Notes: generated by a model not told the origin, from the sequence alone. Positions 16,901-24,992 are shown, counted from the first letter of the stretch. The stretch: DNA of 64,000 nucleotides from Pseudomonas sp. Tri1 (GCF_017968885.1 NZ_CP072913.1:1968001-2032000), one strand, 5' to 3'. Translations and numbers: made by a program.

Positions 16901-17619
16901 CCGAAACTGGCCATGCGGATATTGCTCAAGTACCCCTTGCTGATCATGTAATGGGTAGAAATGGTATCGCCGAGAAATACATCGGCCTGGCCGAAGGCAA
17001 CGGCGTTTATGGCGTTCTGGTAAGAGGGATAGGTGGTGATGAGCGCCTGGGGGTAGAGTTTTTCGATTTCCGGTAGCGGCAGGTAGTGATAGACCATGCT
17101 CAGCCGCAACCCCTTGAGGTCTTCAGTCAAGGATCGGCTTTCATTTGTCCGGGTGACGAGCACGGGCTGGTCCACTGCATATGGCATCGACAGGACAATG
17201 CCGGGGTTGCGGGCTTCGAAACCGTTGGCGGTCCCCAGCAGGTCGATTTGCCCGTTCTGGAGCGCAATGATGGCCGCCTCACGGGAAGCGAATCGCAGGA
17301 CCTTCATGGGCAGGCCGGTCGCTTGGGCGATGATACCGGCGTAGTCGGCGGTCATGCCCTCATAGTCGCGCCCGCTGGTGGAAAGATCGAAGGGCGGATA
17401 GTCCGGCGCAGAGGTGCCTAGAACCAACTCCCGCCGGCTCTGCAGCCAGGCGCGGTGGGCGTCATCCAGCCTGATCTCGCTAGGAGCCGGGGTTGAACGC
17501 CCTAGAAGCGTATAGGCTTCGGGCTCATTCGCTGCCGCCGCGAGGCCCCCTGCATATAATCCGGCGCTCAGCAGCAGGAGACATGCCTTTATGCACTTGA
17601 GCATCCTGTTCTTTCTCAT
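13984..17619 (-). CDS. rocS2: BvgS/RocS-type hybrid sensor kinase with two periplasmic binding domains
   Basis: The 1211-residue unorthodox kinase starts with a signal-like segment (about residues 8-29). Two tandem SBP_bac_3 domains follow (about 45-285 and 295-535), then a transmembrane helix (about 545-565), a PAS domain (about 585-700), HisKA with FLATMSHEIRTPMN near 717, an HATPase domain, a receiver (VLVVDDHPANRLL; DLVIADCNMP) and a C-terminal Hpt domain with AAHKIKGVAR. This is the BvgS/EvgS plan, with phosphate passed along a His-Asp-His-Asp relay to the partner regulator. The cognate regulator gene is directly upstream and overlaps by ATGA. By its place near dgt it resembles P. aeruginosa RocS2 (PA3044). 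The periplasmic ligand is unknown. Confidence 0.85.
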   Translation of the reverse strand: MRKNRMLKCIKACLLLLSAGLYAGGLAAAANEPEAYTLLGRSTPAPSEIRLDDAHRAWLQSRRELVLGTSAPDYPPFDLSTSGRDYEGMTADYAGIIAQATGLPMKVLRFASREAAIIALQNGQIDLLGTANGFEARNPGIVLSMPYAVDQPVLVTRTNESRSLTEDLKGLRLSMVYHYLPLPEIEKLYPQALITTYPSYQNAINAVAFGQADVFLGDTISTHYMISKGYLSNIRMASFGKHESYGFGFAVRRDDTRLLEIINATLNQISVAEQAAIFKRWSAGSDLFLTEHKIQLTEREERWLARHPVVRVAVNETAAPFTFFDSDGDLRGISADLLELIRLHTGLRLDIQRRQNDSEMIAAVLNGEADMIAALLPSSKRQQQLKFSRPYIDSSFVLLTRRQSDTPATLDQFGARSLAIAKGNPVIEWLRNQYPSLKIIETIDASHAIEMLAQGQVDGSVHSLVMANYFISSHSLRDTLQISSTVGTQQAMFSLATGKNAIELNSILDKALTSIDPDELGVINNRWRGYVSASQYTWRTYNRLFFQIVAGVGLLLLLSLAWNAYMQRQIRQRQRAELALNDQLEFMHSLLNGTPHPIYVRDRHGFLQSCNDSYLETFGAKREDVIGKNVMPGSMSNAFEAQEYQADYQRVMAEGTALIVDRPLHIGDKKLTIYHWILPYRNSTAEVQGIIGGWIDISERRQLFEELRASKKQADDANRAKSTFLATMSHEIRTPMNAVIGMLELALKHAEKGHLDRSAIEVAYESASGMLELIGDILDIARIESGHLSLAPERVNLRAMLQSVIRVFEGLARQKNLGLSLQFDPCEGNPDVLIDPLRFKQVLSNLISNALKFTEQGRVQIKVHLSRTAQDNVVHMQLEVSDSGIGISPTDLQRLFEPFAQVDNTGRMARKGAGLGLVISRNLCQMMGGSLHMSSQPGTGTQVQVGLQLTVLPPTMAIAPAEPQIDTAATALNVLVVDDHPANRLLMSQQLEYLGHHYQVALDGAQGLETWHEGHFDLVIADCNMPIMSGYQLARSIRQRESEQQLPPCTILGFTANAQPEEKQRCLDAGMDDCLFKPISLSALSQWMRTVKPINRPRVFNVLSLKALTGGDPHSTRRLLAELLSSNRSDRQELLGIARSGNRQALIEAAHKIKGVARIVQASSLIQRCEALEQACHHAQAPERTSECAEALDQAMTELERALETEIAKAK

Positions 17620-18242
17620 ACCAGCGCGTTGCGCTTCGCCATTTCAATCAGTTCTACCAGGGATTTGACTTTAAGTTTTTGCATCAACCGTTTTTTATAG
17701 GTGCTGACGGTTTTATTACTTAGGAACATACCTTTGGCTATTTCTTTGTTGGTACGGCCCTGGGCAAAAAGTTGCAGTACCATCAACTCCCGATCATTGA
17801 CACTCTTGAACAGATCCAACTCGATACTGCGCGGGTCATCCTGGCGGACCGGGTTCAGCGCTTGGCTGGGGAAATAGTTGTAGCCGGACAATACGGCTTT
17901 GATCGCGCTGACAAGCTCACTGAGGTCTTCTTGTTTACAAACGTAACCAGAGGCGCCGGACTGCATGCATCGGATACCGAACAGCGTGGGAGACTGTGCC
18001 GTGAGCACCAGCGTTTTGAGCGGTGTGGTCATGGCGTTGAAGCGTGACAGGATTTCCAGCCCGTCAAGCTTGGGAATGCTGATGTCCAGGATCACCAGGT
18101 CTGGCATGCATTCGCGCACCATTTGCATCGCGTCGACGCCGTTGTCAGTTTCCCCTACGACCTTATAGCCCTCATGCTCCAGAAGCATGCGAACGGCGAG
18201 GCGGATGACCGGATGATCGTCGACAATGAAAACGGAGTTCAT
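17616..18242 (-). CDS. rocA2: LuxR/NarL-type response regulator, BvgA/RocA type
   Basis: The 208-residue regulator has a receiver domain with the phosphorylation site in DLVILDIS (near residue 53) and the conserved Lys in GYVCKQ. Its C-terminal LuxR-type helix-turn-helix contains GRTNKEIAKGMFLSNKTVS. It resembles BvgA, EvgA and RocA proteins in length and layout. It is the first gene of a two-gene operon with the hybrid kinase, coupled by a 4-base overlap, so it is the expected output of that relay. In P. aeruginosa the Roc regulators control fimbrial and efflux genes; transfer of that role here is inference. No EAL-domain rocR gene is present in the window. Confidence 0.88.
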   Translation of the reverse strand: MNSVFIVDDHPVIRLAVRMLLEHEGYKVVGETDNGVDAMQMVRECMPDLVILDISIPKLDGLEILSRFNAMTTPLKTLVLTAQSPTLFGIRCMQSGASGYVCKQEDLSELVSAIKAVLSGYNYFPSQALNPVRQDDPRSIELDLFKSVNDRELMVLQLFAQGRTNKEIAKGMFLSNKTVSTYKKRLMQKLKVKSLVELIEMAKRNALV

Positions 18243-18700
18243 GAATAAAGTATCCCTACGAGCTTAAATAAAGCGCGCACCTTAGCCCAGTTAAAGCCAG
18301 GGCCGTACGAGGAGAAAGGCATGCCTTCGTAGTTTCAGACGTTTCCTACAAAAAAAGAGGCAGGGTACTACGGTGTGATTGGGTTTTTAGTAGGTGGATG
18401 AAATAGGAAGGGGGATTTGATAGCAGTTTATGAAAGGATATTTCCTTCAATGAGTTGTTTATAAAAATAAGTGAGAAGTGGGAAGGGGGATTCAATATTG
18501 CTGGCAGGTTTCACGTTTCTTCCTGATGTGAAACTTGCCCGAAAGCCATTGTTGGAGGGGGCACAGAACCTCGGCACGCAGCGCAACTCATGTGGGAGCG
18601 AGCCTGCTCGCGATAGTGAGCGGGCGCATCGCGAGCAGGCTCGCTCCCACAAGTTTTTGTGGCTGGCACGAACCCCGGCGCACCGCAGCACCCACACAGC
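18243..18700. other. Intergenic region upstream of rocA2
   Basis: This 458-base stretch is AT-richer than its flanks between about 18330 and 18530 and probably contains the rocA2-rocS2 promoter. A REPIN lies at 18591-18651. Small open frames here show no recognisable protein. Confidence 0.6.
18591..18651. repeat. REPIN
   Basis: Two canonical 24-base REP units (18591-18614 and 18628-18651) face each other across a 13-base spacer, shortly after the 3' end of dgt. Confidence 0.9.
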
Positions 18701-20029
18701 TTATTGCCGGGTGCGGCCCGTCATTTCCTGGGCCATTTCGCTGGCGTAACTGTCGGTCATTCCGGCGATGAAATCGATCATTCGCAGGAATGCACCATGC
18801 AACGGGCCGTTGGGGTCGGGCGCGTTGTTGCCCAGCAGATCGAGGATGCGGCGATTCTTGAACGAAGGCGTACGGCCCCCGTGCTGTTCCAGAGCCGCGC
18901 CACAAAATCCATTGAGCAAGATTTCCAGCGTCGTGTAGGCGCCGATTTCGTGAAGGGTCTTGCGCTTGTCCTGGAATATTTTCTTGCGGGCCATGTCCTT
19001 GGCATTCAGTACGCAGCGTTTGGCCGGGCCATGCATGTGCTCCACCAGGTCGCCTGGCAGCGTGCCGGCCAACAACGCCTCCTGCTGCTCGACGAACGCC
19101 CTGGCGGCGGCGTTGGTCAGGTGTTCGATGGCCTTGCCCCGCAGGATCGCCAGCTTTCGCCGTCGGGAATCCAGTGGCCCCAGTTGGCGATAGGTGTCTG
19201 GAAGATCGTCTCCCACCAGATCCAGGAGCAGCGACTCTACCTGCGGATACTCCAGCAGATCCATCTCCACGCCGTCCTCCAGGTCGATCAGCGCATAGCA
19301 GATGTCATCGGCGGCTTCCATCAGGTACACCAGAGGGTGCCGTGCCCAGCGCTGGTCTTCGATTTGGGGCAGGCCAAGCTTGTGGGCGATCTGTTCCAGT
19401 AGCGGCAGTTCGCTCTGGTAGCAACCGAACTTGTGCTTCTTATAACCCAGGGAATCGGCGTGGCGGGCGGTCCAGGGGTATTTCAGATAGGTTCCGAGGG
19501 TGGCATAGGTCAGTCGAGTACCGCCGTCGAACTGATGATATTCAAGTTGTGTCAGGACCCGGAATCCTTGGGCGTTACCTTCGAAGTTGAGGAAGTCGTT
19601 GCGCTCGGCTTCGCTCATGGCGTCAAGCCAACCGCGGCCTGCGGCTTGCTGGAACCAGTAGCGAATAGCGTCTTCACCGGAGTGACCGAACGGCGGGTTA
19701 CCGATGTCGTGGGCCAGGCAAGCCGATTGCACGACCATGCCCAAGTCGCTGGGTTCACACCAGTCGGGCAGGGCGCTGCGGATGGTCTCTCCCACACGCA
19801 TGCCCAGGGAACGTCCGACGCAACTGACTTCCAGGGAATGGGTCAGGCGCGTGTGGATGTGATCGTTACTGGAGACCGGGTGCACCTGTGTCTTGCGGCC
19901 GAGGCGGCGAAAGGCACCGGAAAAGATGATGCGGTCGTGGTCTTTGTGAAACGGGCTACGGCCCAGCTCTTCCGGGCTGTGCAAGGTTTTTCCGAGACGT
20001 TCGCGAGTCAGCAGGGTATGCCAATCCAA
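18701..20029 (-). CDS. dgt: Deoxyguanosinetriphosphate triphosphohydrolase-like protein
   Basis: The 442-residue HD-domain enzyme resembles the type 2 dGTPase-like family. The metal-binding histidines and aspartates appear in [14 protein letters not shown] (around residue 62) and [18 protein letters not shown] (around residue 108). The N-terminal [11 protein letters not shown] is typical. These enzymes remove triphosphate from dNTPs and so trim nucleotide pools; substrate preference varies between members. The gene starts with TTG, placed by CGGAG 9 bases upstream and by the usual MDWHTLL-like N-terminus. The three-gene membrane operon reads toward it on the same strand from upstream, but a stem-loop at 20133-20171 separates them. 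Confidence 0.88.
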   Translation of the reverse strand: MDWHTLLTRERLGKTLHSPEELGRSPFHKDHDRIIFSGAFRRLGRKTQVHPVSSNDHIHTRLTHSLEVSCVGRSLGMRVGETIRSALPDWCEPSDLGMVVQSACLAHDIGNPPFGHSGEDAIRYWFQQAAGRGWLDAMSEAERNDFLNFEGNAQGFRVLTQLEYHQFDGGTRLTYATLGTYLKYPWTARHADSLGYKKHKFGCYQSELPLLEQIAHKLGLPQIEDQRWARHPLVYLMEAADDICYALIDLEDGVEMDLLEYPQVESLLLDLVGDDLPDTYRQLGPLDSRRRKLAILRGKAIEHLTNAAARAFVEQQEALLAGTLPGDLVEHMHGPAKRCVLNAKDMARKKIFQDKRKTLHEIGAYTTLEILLNGFCGAALEQHGGRTPSFKNRRILDLLGNNAPDPNGPLHGAFLRMIDFIAGMTDSYASEMAQEMTGRTRQ

Positions 20030-20132
20030 GGCCGGTTACTCCGTTTGATGAGATCGATACCCTAGCTTCCCGGTTCGTGGCGCGCCCTGCAAGGGCCGTG
20101 GGTTCGTGCACAGAGGAGGATGGTCAAGCACA

Positions 20133-20171
20133 ACACCCCTGTGGCGAGGGAACTCGCTCGCCACAGGGTGT
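20133..20171. repeat. CTGTGGCGAG-type palindrome, terminator-like
   Basis: A 15-bp stem with one bulged base, built on CTGTGGCGAG and its complement, lies just after the stop of the yqjD-like operon. It is the same family as 5989-6021. No T-tract follows, so its use as a terminator is uncertain. Confidence 0.7.
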
Positions 20172-20177
20172 GGGGCT

Positions 20178-20513
20178 TCAGGGCTTGCGCACGCTTTTGG
20201 CCAATTTGATCAGTGGCAGCAACGTCGTCGCCAGGCGTATCAGGCTTGTCACGCCGCCGGCGCCACCGCTGCGGCTGCGTTTGCCCGTGATGAAGCCTAG
20301 CAAGGTCACCGCGGCCACGCCCCAAAGCGGCGCATGCTTGATGCCGAAGCCTTCATGCCAGCTTTGCGTCAAGCCGCGAACCCGTTGCAGCGGTTGCAGC
20401 AACTGGCGCGTTTCCTGGCGGATTTCCTGGCGGTGCATTTCCATACGTAGACGCACCAACGCCTTGCGCATTTCCTGGCGGGTCCGGGCTTGAGGAATAT
20501 CAGGCAAGCTCAT
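20178..20513 (-). CDS. Small membrane-associated protein, third gene of a yqjD-yqjE-like operon
   Basis: The 111-residue protein has a charged, helical first half rich in Arg, Gln and Glu (about residues 10-50). A hydrophobic segment (APLWGVAAVTLLGFITGK, about 61-78) and a basic tail follow. I do not recognise a named family. Its place after a DUF883 and a DUF1469 gene parallels E. coli yqjK in the yqjCDEK operon. Its ATG overlaps the stop of the upstream gene by 4 bases, so the genes are coupled. E. coli YqjD and ElaB bind ribosomes at the inner membrane in stationary phase; a joint role here is inference. Confidence 0.7.
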   Translation of the reverse strand: MSLPDIPQARTRQEMRKALVRLRMEMHRQEIRQETRQLLQPLQRVRGLTQSWHEGFGIKHAPLWGVAAVTLLGFITGKRSRSGGAGGVTSLIRLATTLLPLIKLAKSVRKP

Positions 20514-20899
20514 GGCAGCAGGCGCTCCCGATCATTGGCCAATTCTTCGAGGGTGGCATGGAAGGGGGACGATTCGTCAAAGATCGCTGCCTTGAGCCGA
20601 AGACCACAGAACAGCGCCGCCAGCAGATAAAACAGGCACAGACCGATGATGCCCGCCAGGCGATAGGTATCCCATACCAGGATCAGCACCAGCGCCGAAA
20701 GCCCGACCAGCAGCAGCAAACCGAACACCAGCGCAAGCCCGGCGAACAGCAGCAGGCTGACGGTGCGGGCCTTTTGTTCCTGCAATTCGATGCCGAACAG
20801 TTCGACATGGCTGTGCAGCAGGCCAAGGAATGCCGCGCCCAGGCGGCGCGCTGTAGGTTGTGTGCCCGCTTCGGACGAGCCCGGTTGTTCGATCCCCAT
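20510..20899 (-). CDS. Phage-holin-like DUF1469 (YqjE family) membrane protein
   Basis: The 129-residue protein has an N-terminal amphipathic stretch (LLHSHVELFGIELQEQKART) and two closely spaced transmembrane helices (about residues 50-75 and 80-103), the pattern of DUF1469/YqjE proteins. The ATG at 20899 lies 2 bases after the upstream stop, so translation is probably coupled; an upstream in-frame extension overlaps the DUF883 gene and was rejected. The family is called holin-like for its shape only; there are no phage genes nearby. Function is unknown. It most likely works with the DUF883 protein encoded just before it. Confidence 0.8.
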   Translation of the reverse strand: MGIEQPGSSEAGTQPTARRLGAAFLGLLHSHVELFGIELQEQKARTVSLLLFAGLALVFGLLLLVGLSALVLILVWDTYRLAGIIGLCLFYLLAALFCGLRLKAAIFDESSPFHATLEELANDRERLLP

Positions 20900-20901
20900 G
20901 A

Positions 20902-21216
20902 TCAGCGCCGCGTTGCCAGCAGACCAATCAAAAAGCCCACGCCCGCTGCAATGCCGACGGACTGCCAAGGGTTGGCCTGTACGTATTCCTCGGTGGCGGT
21001 GACTGCGGCCTGGCCCCGTTCGCGTACCGAGTCTTCGGTCAATTTGAGGGTTTCACGGGCGCGCAAGAGCGTTTCGTGAATCTGGCTGCGCAATTCATCC
21101 GCCTGGTCACCTGCCAGCGTCGCGGTGTGATCCAGCAACCGTTCGGTGTCGCTGACCAGTGTCTGAAAATCTTCCATCAGGATTTCTTGAGCGGTCTTTG
21201 CCTGGGTTCTGGCCAT
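20902..21216 (-). CDS. DUF883 (ElaB/YqjD/YgaM family) membrane-anchored protein
   Basis: This 104-residue protein has the ElaB/YqjD plan: a long amphipathic coiled helix (about residues 10-75), then a C-terminal transmembrane helix, GIAAGVGFLIGLLATRR, ending in Arg-Arg. The motif NPWQSVGIAAGVGFLIG is the family signature. In E. coli these proteins are tail-anchored in the inner membrane, are induced in stationary phase and bind ribosomes. It is the first gene of the three-gene operon. Its promoter shares the 338-base region with the divergent amt gene. I cannot see a sigma-S promoter with certainty. Confidence 0.85.
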   Translation of the reverse strand: MARTQAKTAQEILMEDFQTLVSDTERLLDHTATLAGDQADELRSQIHETLLRARETLKLTEDSVRERGQAAVTATEEYVQANPWQSVGIAAGVGFLIGLLATRR

Positions 21217-21554
21217 GGGGTGAATCTCCGTAAGTGACGTCTGAAGCGTTCGAGTATGAGCCTTGTCGGAAGGTTCAGTGAAAGTGGCTGGTACAACTTT
21301 TGCTCAGGCATTGCCATGTACTGGTGCGACACCCTGCACCAGTGCGCTGAAGCTGGGCACAACCCCGCAAAACCTTAACCTAAATAATCAAAACCCGCGA
21401 AGCACCTCAAAGCGGGATGTCGTGCTGTCAGTTTGCGCGCACCAAAGCGGGTCATGAGCCTTCGGTAGGCTGGTGAGTCGTTTCAACTTGGTGCGTCGGC
21501 AGGGCAGGCGAACCGGTTTGGTGCTTTTTTTAACTTTTCAGGTCTGCCAACACC
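21217..21554. other. Regulatory region between the DUF883 operon and amt
   Basis: This region contains a consensus sigma-54 promoter (21289-21304) facing amt and, just after its predicted start, a 7-bp stem-loop CTGGTGC/GCACCAG (21321-21342). The amt leader would therefore be about 240 bases. The inverted repeat resembles an NtrC half-site pair, but it lies downstream of the promoter. No gene is seen. Confidence 0.65.
21289..21304 (+). promoter_or_regulatory. Sigma-54 (RpoN) promoter for amt
   Basis: TGGTAC-AACTT-TTGCT fits the full sigma-54 consensus TGGYAC-N5-TTGCW, with GG and GC separated by 10 bases. It points at amt 250 bases downstream, which makes sense for nitrogen-controlled ammonium uptake. 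Confidence 0.8.
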
Positions 21555-22763
21555 ATGGAAAATATGCAAAGCGCTGTGGAGAGTCTCCTCCATAGCTCCA
21601 ACACGTTGTTCATTCTGCTGGGTGCGGTGATGGTTCTGGCGATGCATGCCGGTTTTGCGTTCCTTGAAGTGGGAACCGTCCGGCAAAAGAACCAGGTCAA
21701 TGCACTGTCCAAGATCCTCAGCGATTTCGCTGTCTCGACCCTGGCCTATTTCTTTATAGGCTACTGGATTTCCTACGGTGTGACCTTTCTGCAACCGGCA
21801 GCGGTGCTCAGCGCCGATCATGGTTATAGCCTGGTGAAGTTCTTCTTCCTACTGACATTTGCCGCCGCGATTCCGGCCATCATCTCCGGTGGGATTGCCG
21901 AACGTGCCCGGTTTGCGCCGCAGTTGTGCGCCACGGTGCTGATCGTGGCGTTTGTTTATCCATTCTTCGAAGGCTTGGTCTGGAACGGCAATTTTGGCCT
22001 GCAAGCCTGGTTACAGGCTCGGTTCGGTGCCGGCTTCCATGACTTCGCCGGTTCCGTGGTGGTGCACGCCATGGGCGGCTGGCTGGCGTTGGCCGCCGTG
22101 CTCTTGCTCGGGCCGCGCAACGGCCGCTACCGGGACGGCCGCCTGGTGGCGTTCGCGCCCTCGAGCATTCCGTTCCTGGCCCTGGGGTCGTGGATCCTGA
22201 TTGTCGGTTGGTTCGGTTTCAACGTGATGAGTGCCCAGACCCTGCCTGGGGTAAGCGGGCTGGTGGCGGTCAACTCGTTGATGGCCATGGTGGGGGGTAC
22301 CGTGGCGGCATTGATTGTCGGGCGCAATGACCCAGGCTTCCTGCACAACGGCCCGTTGGCTGGCCTGGTGGCGGTTTGTGCCGGATCCGACCTGATGCAT
22401 CCGGTCGGCGCGCTGGCGACCGGTGTCATCGCCGGCGCCTTGTTTGTCTGGTGTTTCACCGCCGCCCAGGGCAAGTGGAAGATCGACGATGTGCTGGGGG
22501 TGTGGCCGTTGCATGGGTTGTGTGGCGTCTGGGGCGGTATCGCCTGCGGCATCTTCGGCCAAAGCGCCTTGGGTGGGCTGGGAGGAGTCAGCCTGATCAG
22601 CCAGCTGCTCGGCACGGCGCTGGGCGTTGTCATCGCCCTGGCTGGTGGGTTCGCGGTCTATGGAGTGATCAAGGTCTTGCTGGGGCTGCGGTTGACGCAG
22701 GAAGAGGAGTACTACGGCGCCGACCTGTCGATCCACAAGATCGGCGCGGTCAGCCAGGACTAA
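21555..22763 (+). CDS. amt: Ammonium transporter, Amt family
   Basis: The 402-residue protein has about 11 transmembrane helices and moves ammonium across the inner membrane. The twin pore histidines are visible in SVVVHAMGGWLALAA (near residue 172) and in WPLHGLCGVWGG (near residue 317). The opening (LFILLGAVMVLAMHAGFAFLEVG), FDxMSAQT-type loop (FNVMSAQT) and SGGIAERARF also fit Amt. There is no signal peptide and no adjacent glnK, unlike the glnK-amtB locus, so this is probably a second Amt. An in-frame ATG 3 codons later is a possible start. Control by RpoN/NtrC under nitrogen limitation is inferred from the upstream promoter. The 3' end overlaps the antiporter gene by 4 bases. Confidence 0.92.
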   Translation: MENMQSAVESLLHSSNTLFILLGAVMVLAMHAGFAFLEVGTVRQKNQVNALSKILSDFAVSTLAYFFIGYWISYGVTFLQPAAVLSADHGYSLVKFFFLLTFAAAIPAIISGGIAERARFAPQLCATVLIVAFVYPFFEGLVWNGNFGLQAWLQARFGAGFHDFAGSVVVHAMGGWLALAAVLLLGPRNGRYRDGRLVAFAPSSIPFLALGSWILIVGWFGFNVMSAQTLPGVSGLVAVNSLMAMVGGTVAALIVGRNDPGFLHNGPLAGLVAVCAGSDLMHPVGALATGVIAGALFVWCFTAAQGKWKIDDVLGVWPLHGLCGVWGGIACGIFGQSALGGLGGVSLISQLLGTALGVVIALAGGFAVYGVIKVLLGLRLTQEEEYYGADLSIHKIGAVSQD

Positions 22764-24502
22764 GGCTCTTTGTCCTGATTGCCCGGATAAAAACCGTGCA
22801 GCAAGCGATAGCGGTCATGCCGGACCTGATCCACATGATGCCGGACCTGCTGCTCGGGCAGGCCGAGCATGATCAAGGCGTGGGAGGCCAGCATGAGGCT
22901 CGACTCCAGCAGCTCCGGGACCACTTCGCTGGCCCCGGCCGCCTGCAACTCGGCCAGTTGGCTGTCATCGCGGGTGCGTACCAGGATCGGCACCTGAGGG
23001 TTGAGTCGCCGGGCCTCCCTGAGGACGGTGATGGCGATGTCGGTCTTGTCGACCGCAATCACCAGCAACCTGGCGCGGCCCAGGCCGACGGCGACCAGCA
23101 GGTCGCCGCGTCGCGAATCACCGTAATGCACGCAGTGCTCCCCGACGGTGGCTTCCCGGATGATCACCGGGTCATCATCCAGGGCGACGAACGCCTGGTT
23201 TTCCCGACGAAGAAAGCGCCCGATGGACTGGCCGACACGCCCATACCCGCAAATGACCACGTGGCCCGACAAGCCAGCGTTAAGCGCGCTGATCTGGTCC
23301 AGTTGCGCCTCTTCGTTGGGTTTGCGATGCAGGCGCGCGGCGATGTGGGGTGCGGCGCGCAGCAACAGCGGGGTCAGCAGCATGGAACAGAAGGTCGCCG
23401 CCAGCAGCAGGCCACTGATGTCGGCCGGCATGAGGCGGTTCTGCTGCATCTGCGCCATCAAGGCAAAACAGAATTCGCCACCCTGGGCCAGGGCCAGGCC
23501 ACTGCGCCAGGCGGTTTCACCGTCGCTGCCGCGCCATTTCACCAGCACGGCGACCACGCAGCCCTTGATGAGCATCAGCGCCAGGGTCAAACCAAGGATC
23601 AGCAGACCGTCATCGATGAACAACTGCAGATCGATCAGCATGCCGATGCTGACGAAAAACAGCCCCAGCAGGATGTCGCGGAACGGGCGGATATCGGCCT
23701 CGATCTGATGCCGATAGTGGCTTTCCCCCAACAGCATGCCCGCCAGAAACGCCCCCAGGGCCGGTGACAGGCCGAGCAGGTGTGTCAGCCATGCCGTCAG
23801 CAACACGATCACCAGGGCCAGCAGCACGAACAGTTCTGCGGACCGGGACGCAGCCACTTCATGGAACAGTCGAGGCAGTAGCAGGCGGCTGGCTAGCAGC
23901 AGGCCACCGAACAAGACCAGGGTCTTGCCCAAAGTCAGGGGCAGCGCCCAATACCAAGGGTGCTCGCTGCTGCCGGCGAATACCGGTACCAGGGTCAGCA
24001 ACAGCACCGCGACCACATCCTGGAACAGCAGCACGCCGATGGCGTTCTGGCCGTGACTGCTGAAAATCTCCCCCAGGCTCGTCAATTCCTTGCTGACAAT
24101 GGCGGTGGACGACAAGGCCAATCCTGTGCCGAGCAACAGTGCGGCTATCACTGGCGCACCGCAGAATGTCAGTAATGCCGCCAGGAGCGCACCCGAACAC
24201 ACCACCTGCAGGCTGCCAAGGCCGAACACGACCCGACGCAGTTCGAGCATCTTCGACAGAGAGAACTCCAGCCCCAACGAAAACAACAGGAAAACCACGC
24301 CGAGCTCGGCCAGGTCTGGCAGTTCTTCGCTGTCATTCACCCAGTTCAGCGCGGTCGGCCCCACCGCCAACCCGACACAGAGGTAGCCCAGTACCGGTGG
24401 CAGGCGCAGTCGCCTGAACAAGGCGATGACCACCAGGGACGAGGCAAGAATGATCAGCAGGTTGGCAAACAAGGGGCACTCCGGTTCAAGGTTCTGAGAC
24501 AC
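22760..24502 (-). CDS. CPA2-family cation:proton antiporter with TrkA-N domain (KefB/YbaL type)
   Basis: The 580-residue inner-membrane protein has 12 or so transmembrane helices in the first 390 residues, with Na+/H+-exchanger signatures such as LPPVLGYLCVGLAVGP and SSTAIVSK. A cytosolic TrkA-N nucleotide-binding domain follows, starting at HVVICGYGRVGQSIGRFL (near residue 415). Relatives are KefB/KefC and YbaL, which exchange K+ or Na+ for protons and are gated by NAD(H) or glutathione adducts. There is no neighbouring kefF/kefG ancillary gene, so true Kef behaviour is uncertain. The start ATG at 24502 gives the usual N-terminus with a hydrophobic segment at residues 12-30. Confidence 0.85.
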   Translation of the reverse strand: MSQNLEPECPLFANLLIILASSLVVIALFRRLRLPPVLGYLCVGLAVGPTALNWVNDSEELPDLAELGVVFLLFSLGLEFSLSKMLELRRVVFGLGSLQVVCSGALLAALLTFCGAPVIAALLLGTGLALSSTAIVSKELTSLGEIFSSHGQNAIGVLLFQDVVAVLLLTLVPVFAGSSEHPWYWALPLTLGKTLVLFGGLLLASRLLLPRLFHEVAASRSAELFVLLALVIVLLTAWLTHLLGLSPALGAFLAGMLLGESHYRHQIEADIRPFRDILLGLFFVSIGMLIDLQLFIDDGLLILGLTLALMLIKGCVVAVLVKWRGSDGETAWRSGLALAQGGEFCFALMAQMQQNRLMPADISGLLLAATFCSMLLTPLLLRAAPHIAARLHRKPNEEAQLDQISALNAGLSGHVVICGYGRVGQSIGRFLRRENQAFVALDDDPVIIREATVGEHCVHYGDSRRGDLLVAVGLGRARLLVIAVDKTDIAITVLREARRLNPQVPILVRTRDDSQLAELQAAGASEVVPELLESSLMLASHALIMLGLPEQQVRHHVDQVRHDRYRLLHGFYPGNQDKEP

Positions 24503-24660
24503 AGCGTAGAGGGAAAAAAGTACTAAGCATCGCCGGAAAAACTTTCGCGTTCAGTGATTTGCATCAGCGTTTTACCGAGACACCCTCAAGAGAGACAGCG
24601 GCTCGACGGTTTCCTGGGGCAGGCCTAGAATGACCGTCTCTCTTTTGTGGGTCTACCGTC

Positions 24661-24897
24661 ATGCCTCCTGAATGCAAGCTGTTCAGCACCCTGGGTTGCC
24701 ACCTCTGTGAAGTGGCCGAAGCGGAGTTGATGCCTTTGGTTGAACATGGACTGTTGGTGGAGCTGGTGGATATCAGCGAAAGCGAAGCGATGGCTGAGGC
24801 CTATGGGCTACGAATCCCGGTCCTGCGCAGAATCGATACTGGCGCAGAGTTGGACTGGCCTTTTGATGCCGAACAGGTTGTCGCGTTTCTGCGCTGA
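24661..24897 (+). CDS. Glutaredoxin-like protein, DUF836 family
   Basis: The 78-residue protein has a thioredoxin-like fold with the redox motif CHLC (residues 13-16) in LFSTLGCHLCEVAEAEL. A cis-proline context (RIPVLRR, about residue 50) and a C-terminal AEQVVAFLR helix also fit. DUF836 proteins are small cytosolic glutaredoxin relatives with unknown partners. The ATG directly follows a CTACCGTC leader without a clear ribosome site. Its stop is about 60 bases before the LexA box of the next gene, so that gene probably has its own promoter. Confidence 0.82.
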   Translation: MPPECKLFSTLGCHLCEVAEAELMPLVEHGLLVELVDISESEAMAEAYGLRIPVLRRIDTGAELDWPFDAEQVVAFLR

Positions 24898-24958
24898 TAG
24901 CCTTTCCACTCATCGTATCTACATGCAGGTCATTGGCGAAAATCGCATTCTTCGGTTA

Positions 24959-24974
24959 CTGTATGCCCATACAG
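24959..24974 (+). promoter_or_regulatory. LexA (SOS) box
   Basis: CTGTATGCCCATACAG is a perfect 16-base palindrome of the form CTGTAT-N4-ATACAG, the LexA consensus of gamma-proteobacteria. It lies 18 bases before the next start codon and overlaps the likely promoter, so the downstream gene should be damage-inducible. Confidence 0.88.
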
Positions 24975-24992
24975 CTATCTGGAGTGCACCCC

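Noticed and set aside
20510..20899. Prophage holin
   Set aside because: The family is called holin-like but there are no phage genes; the setting matches the yqjD-yqjE operon.
22376..23767. Plus-strand open frame of 463 codons crossing the end of amt and the antiporter gene
   Set aside because: Overlaps two conserved genes; low-complexity Gln/Arg-rich shadow.
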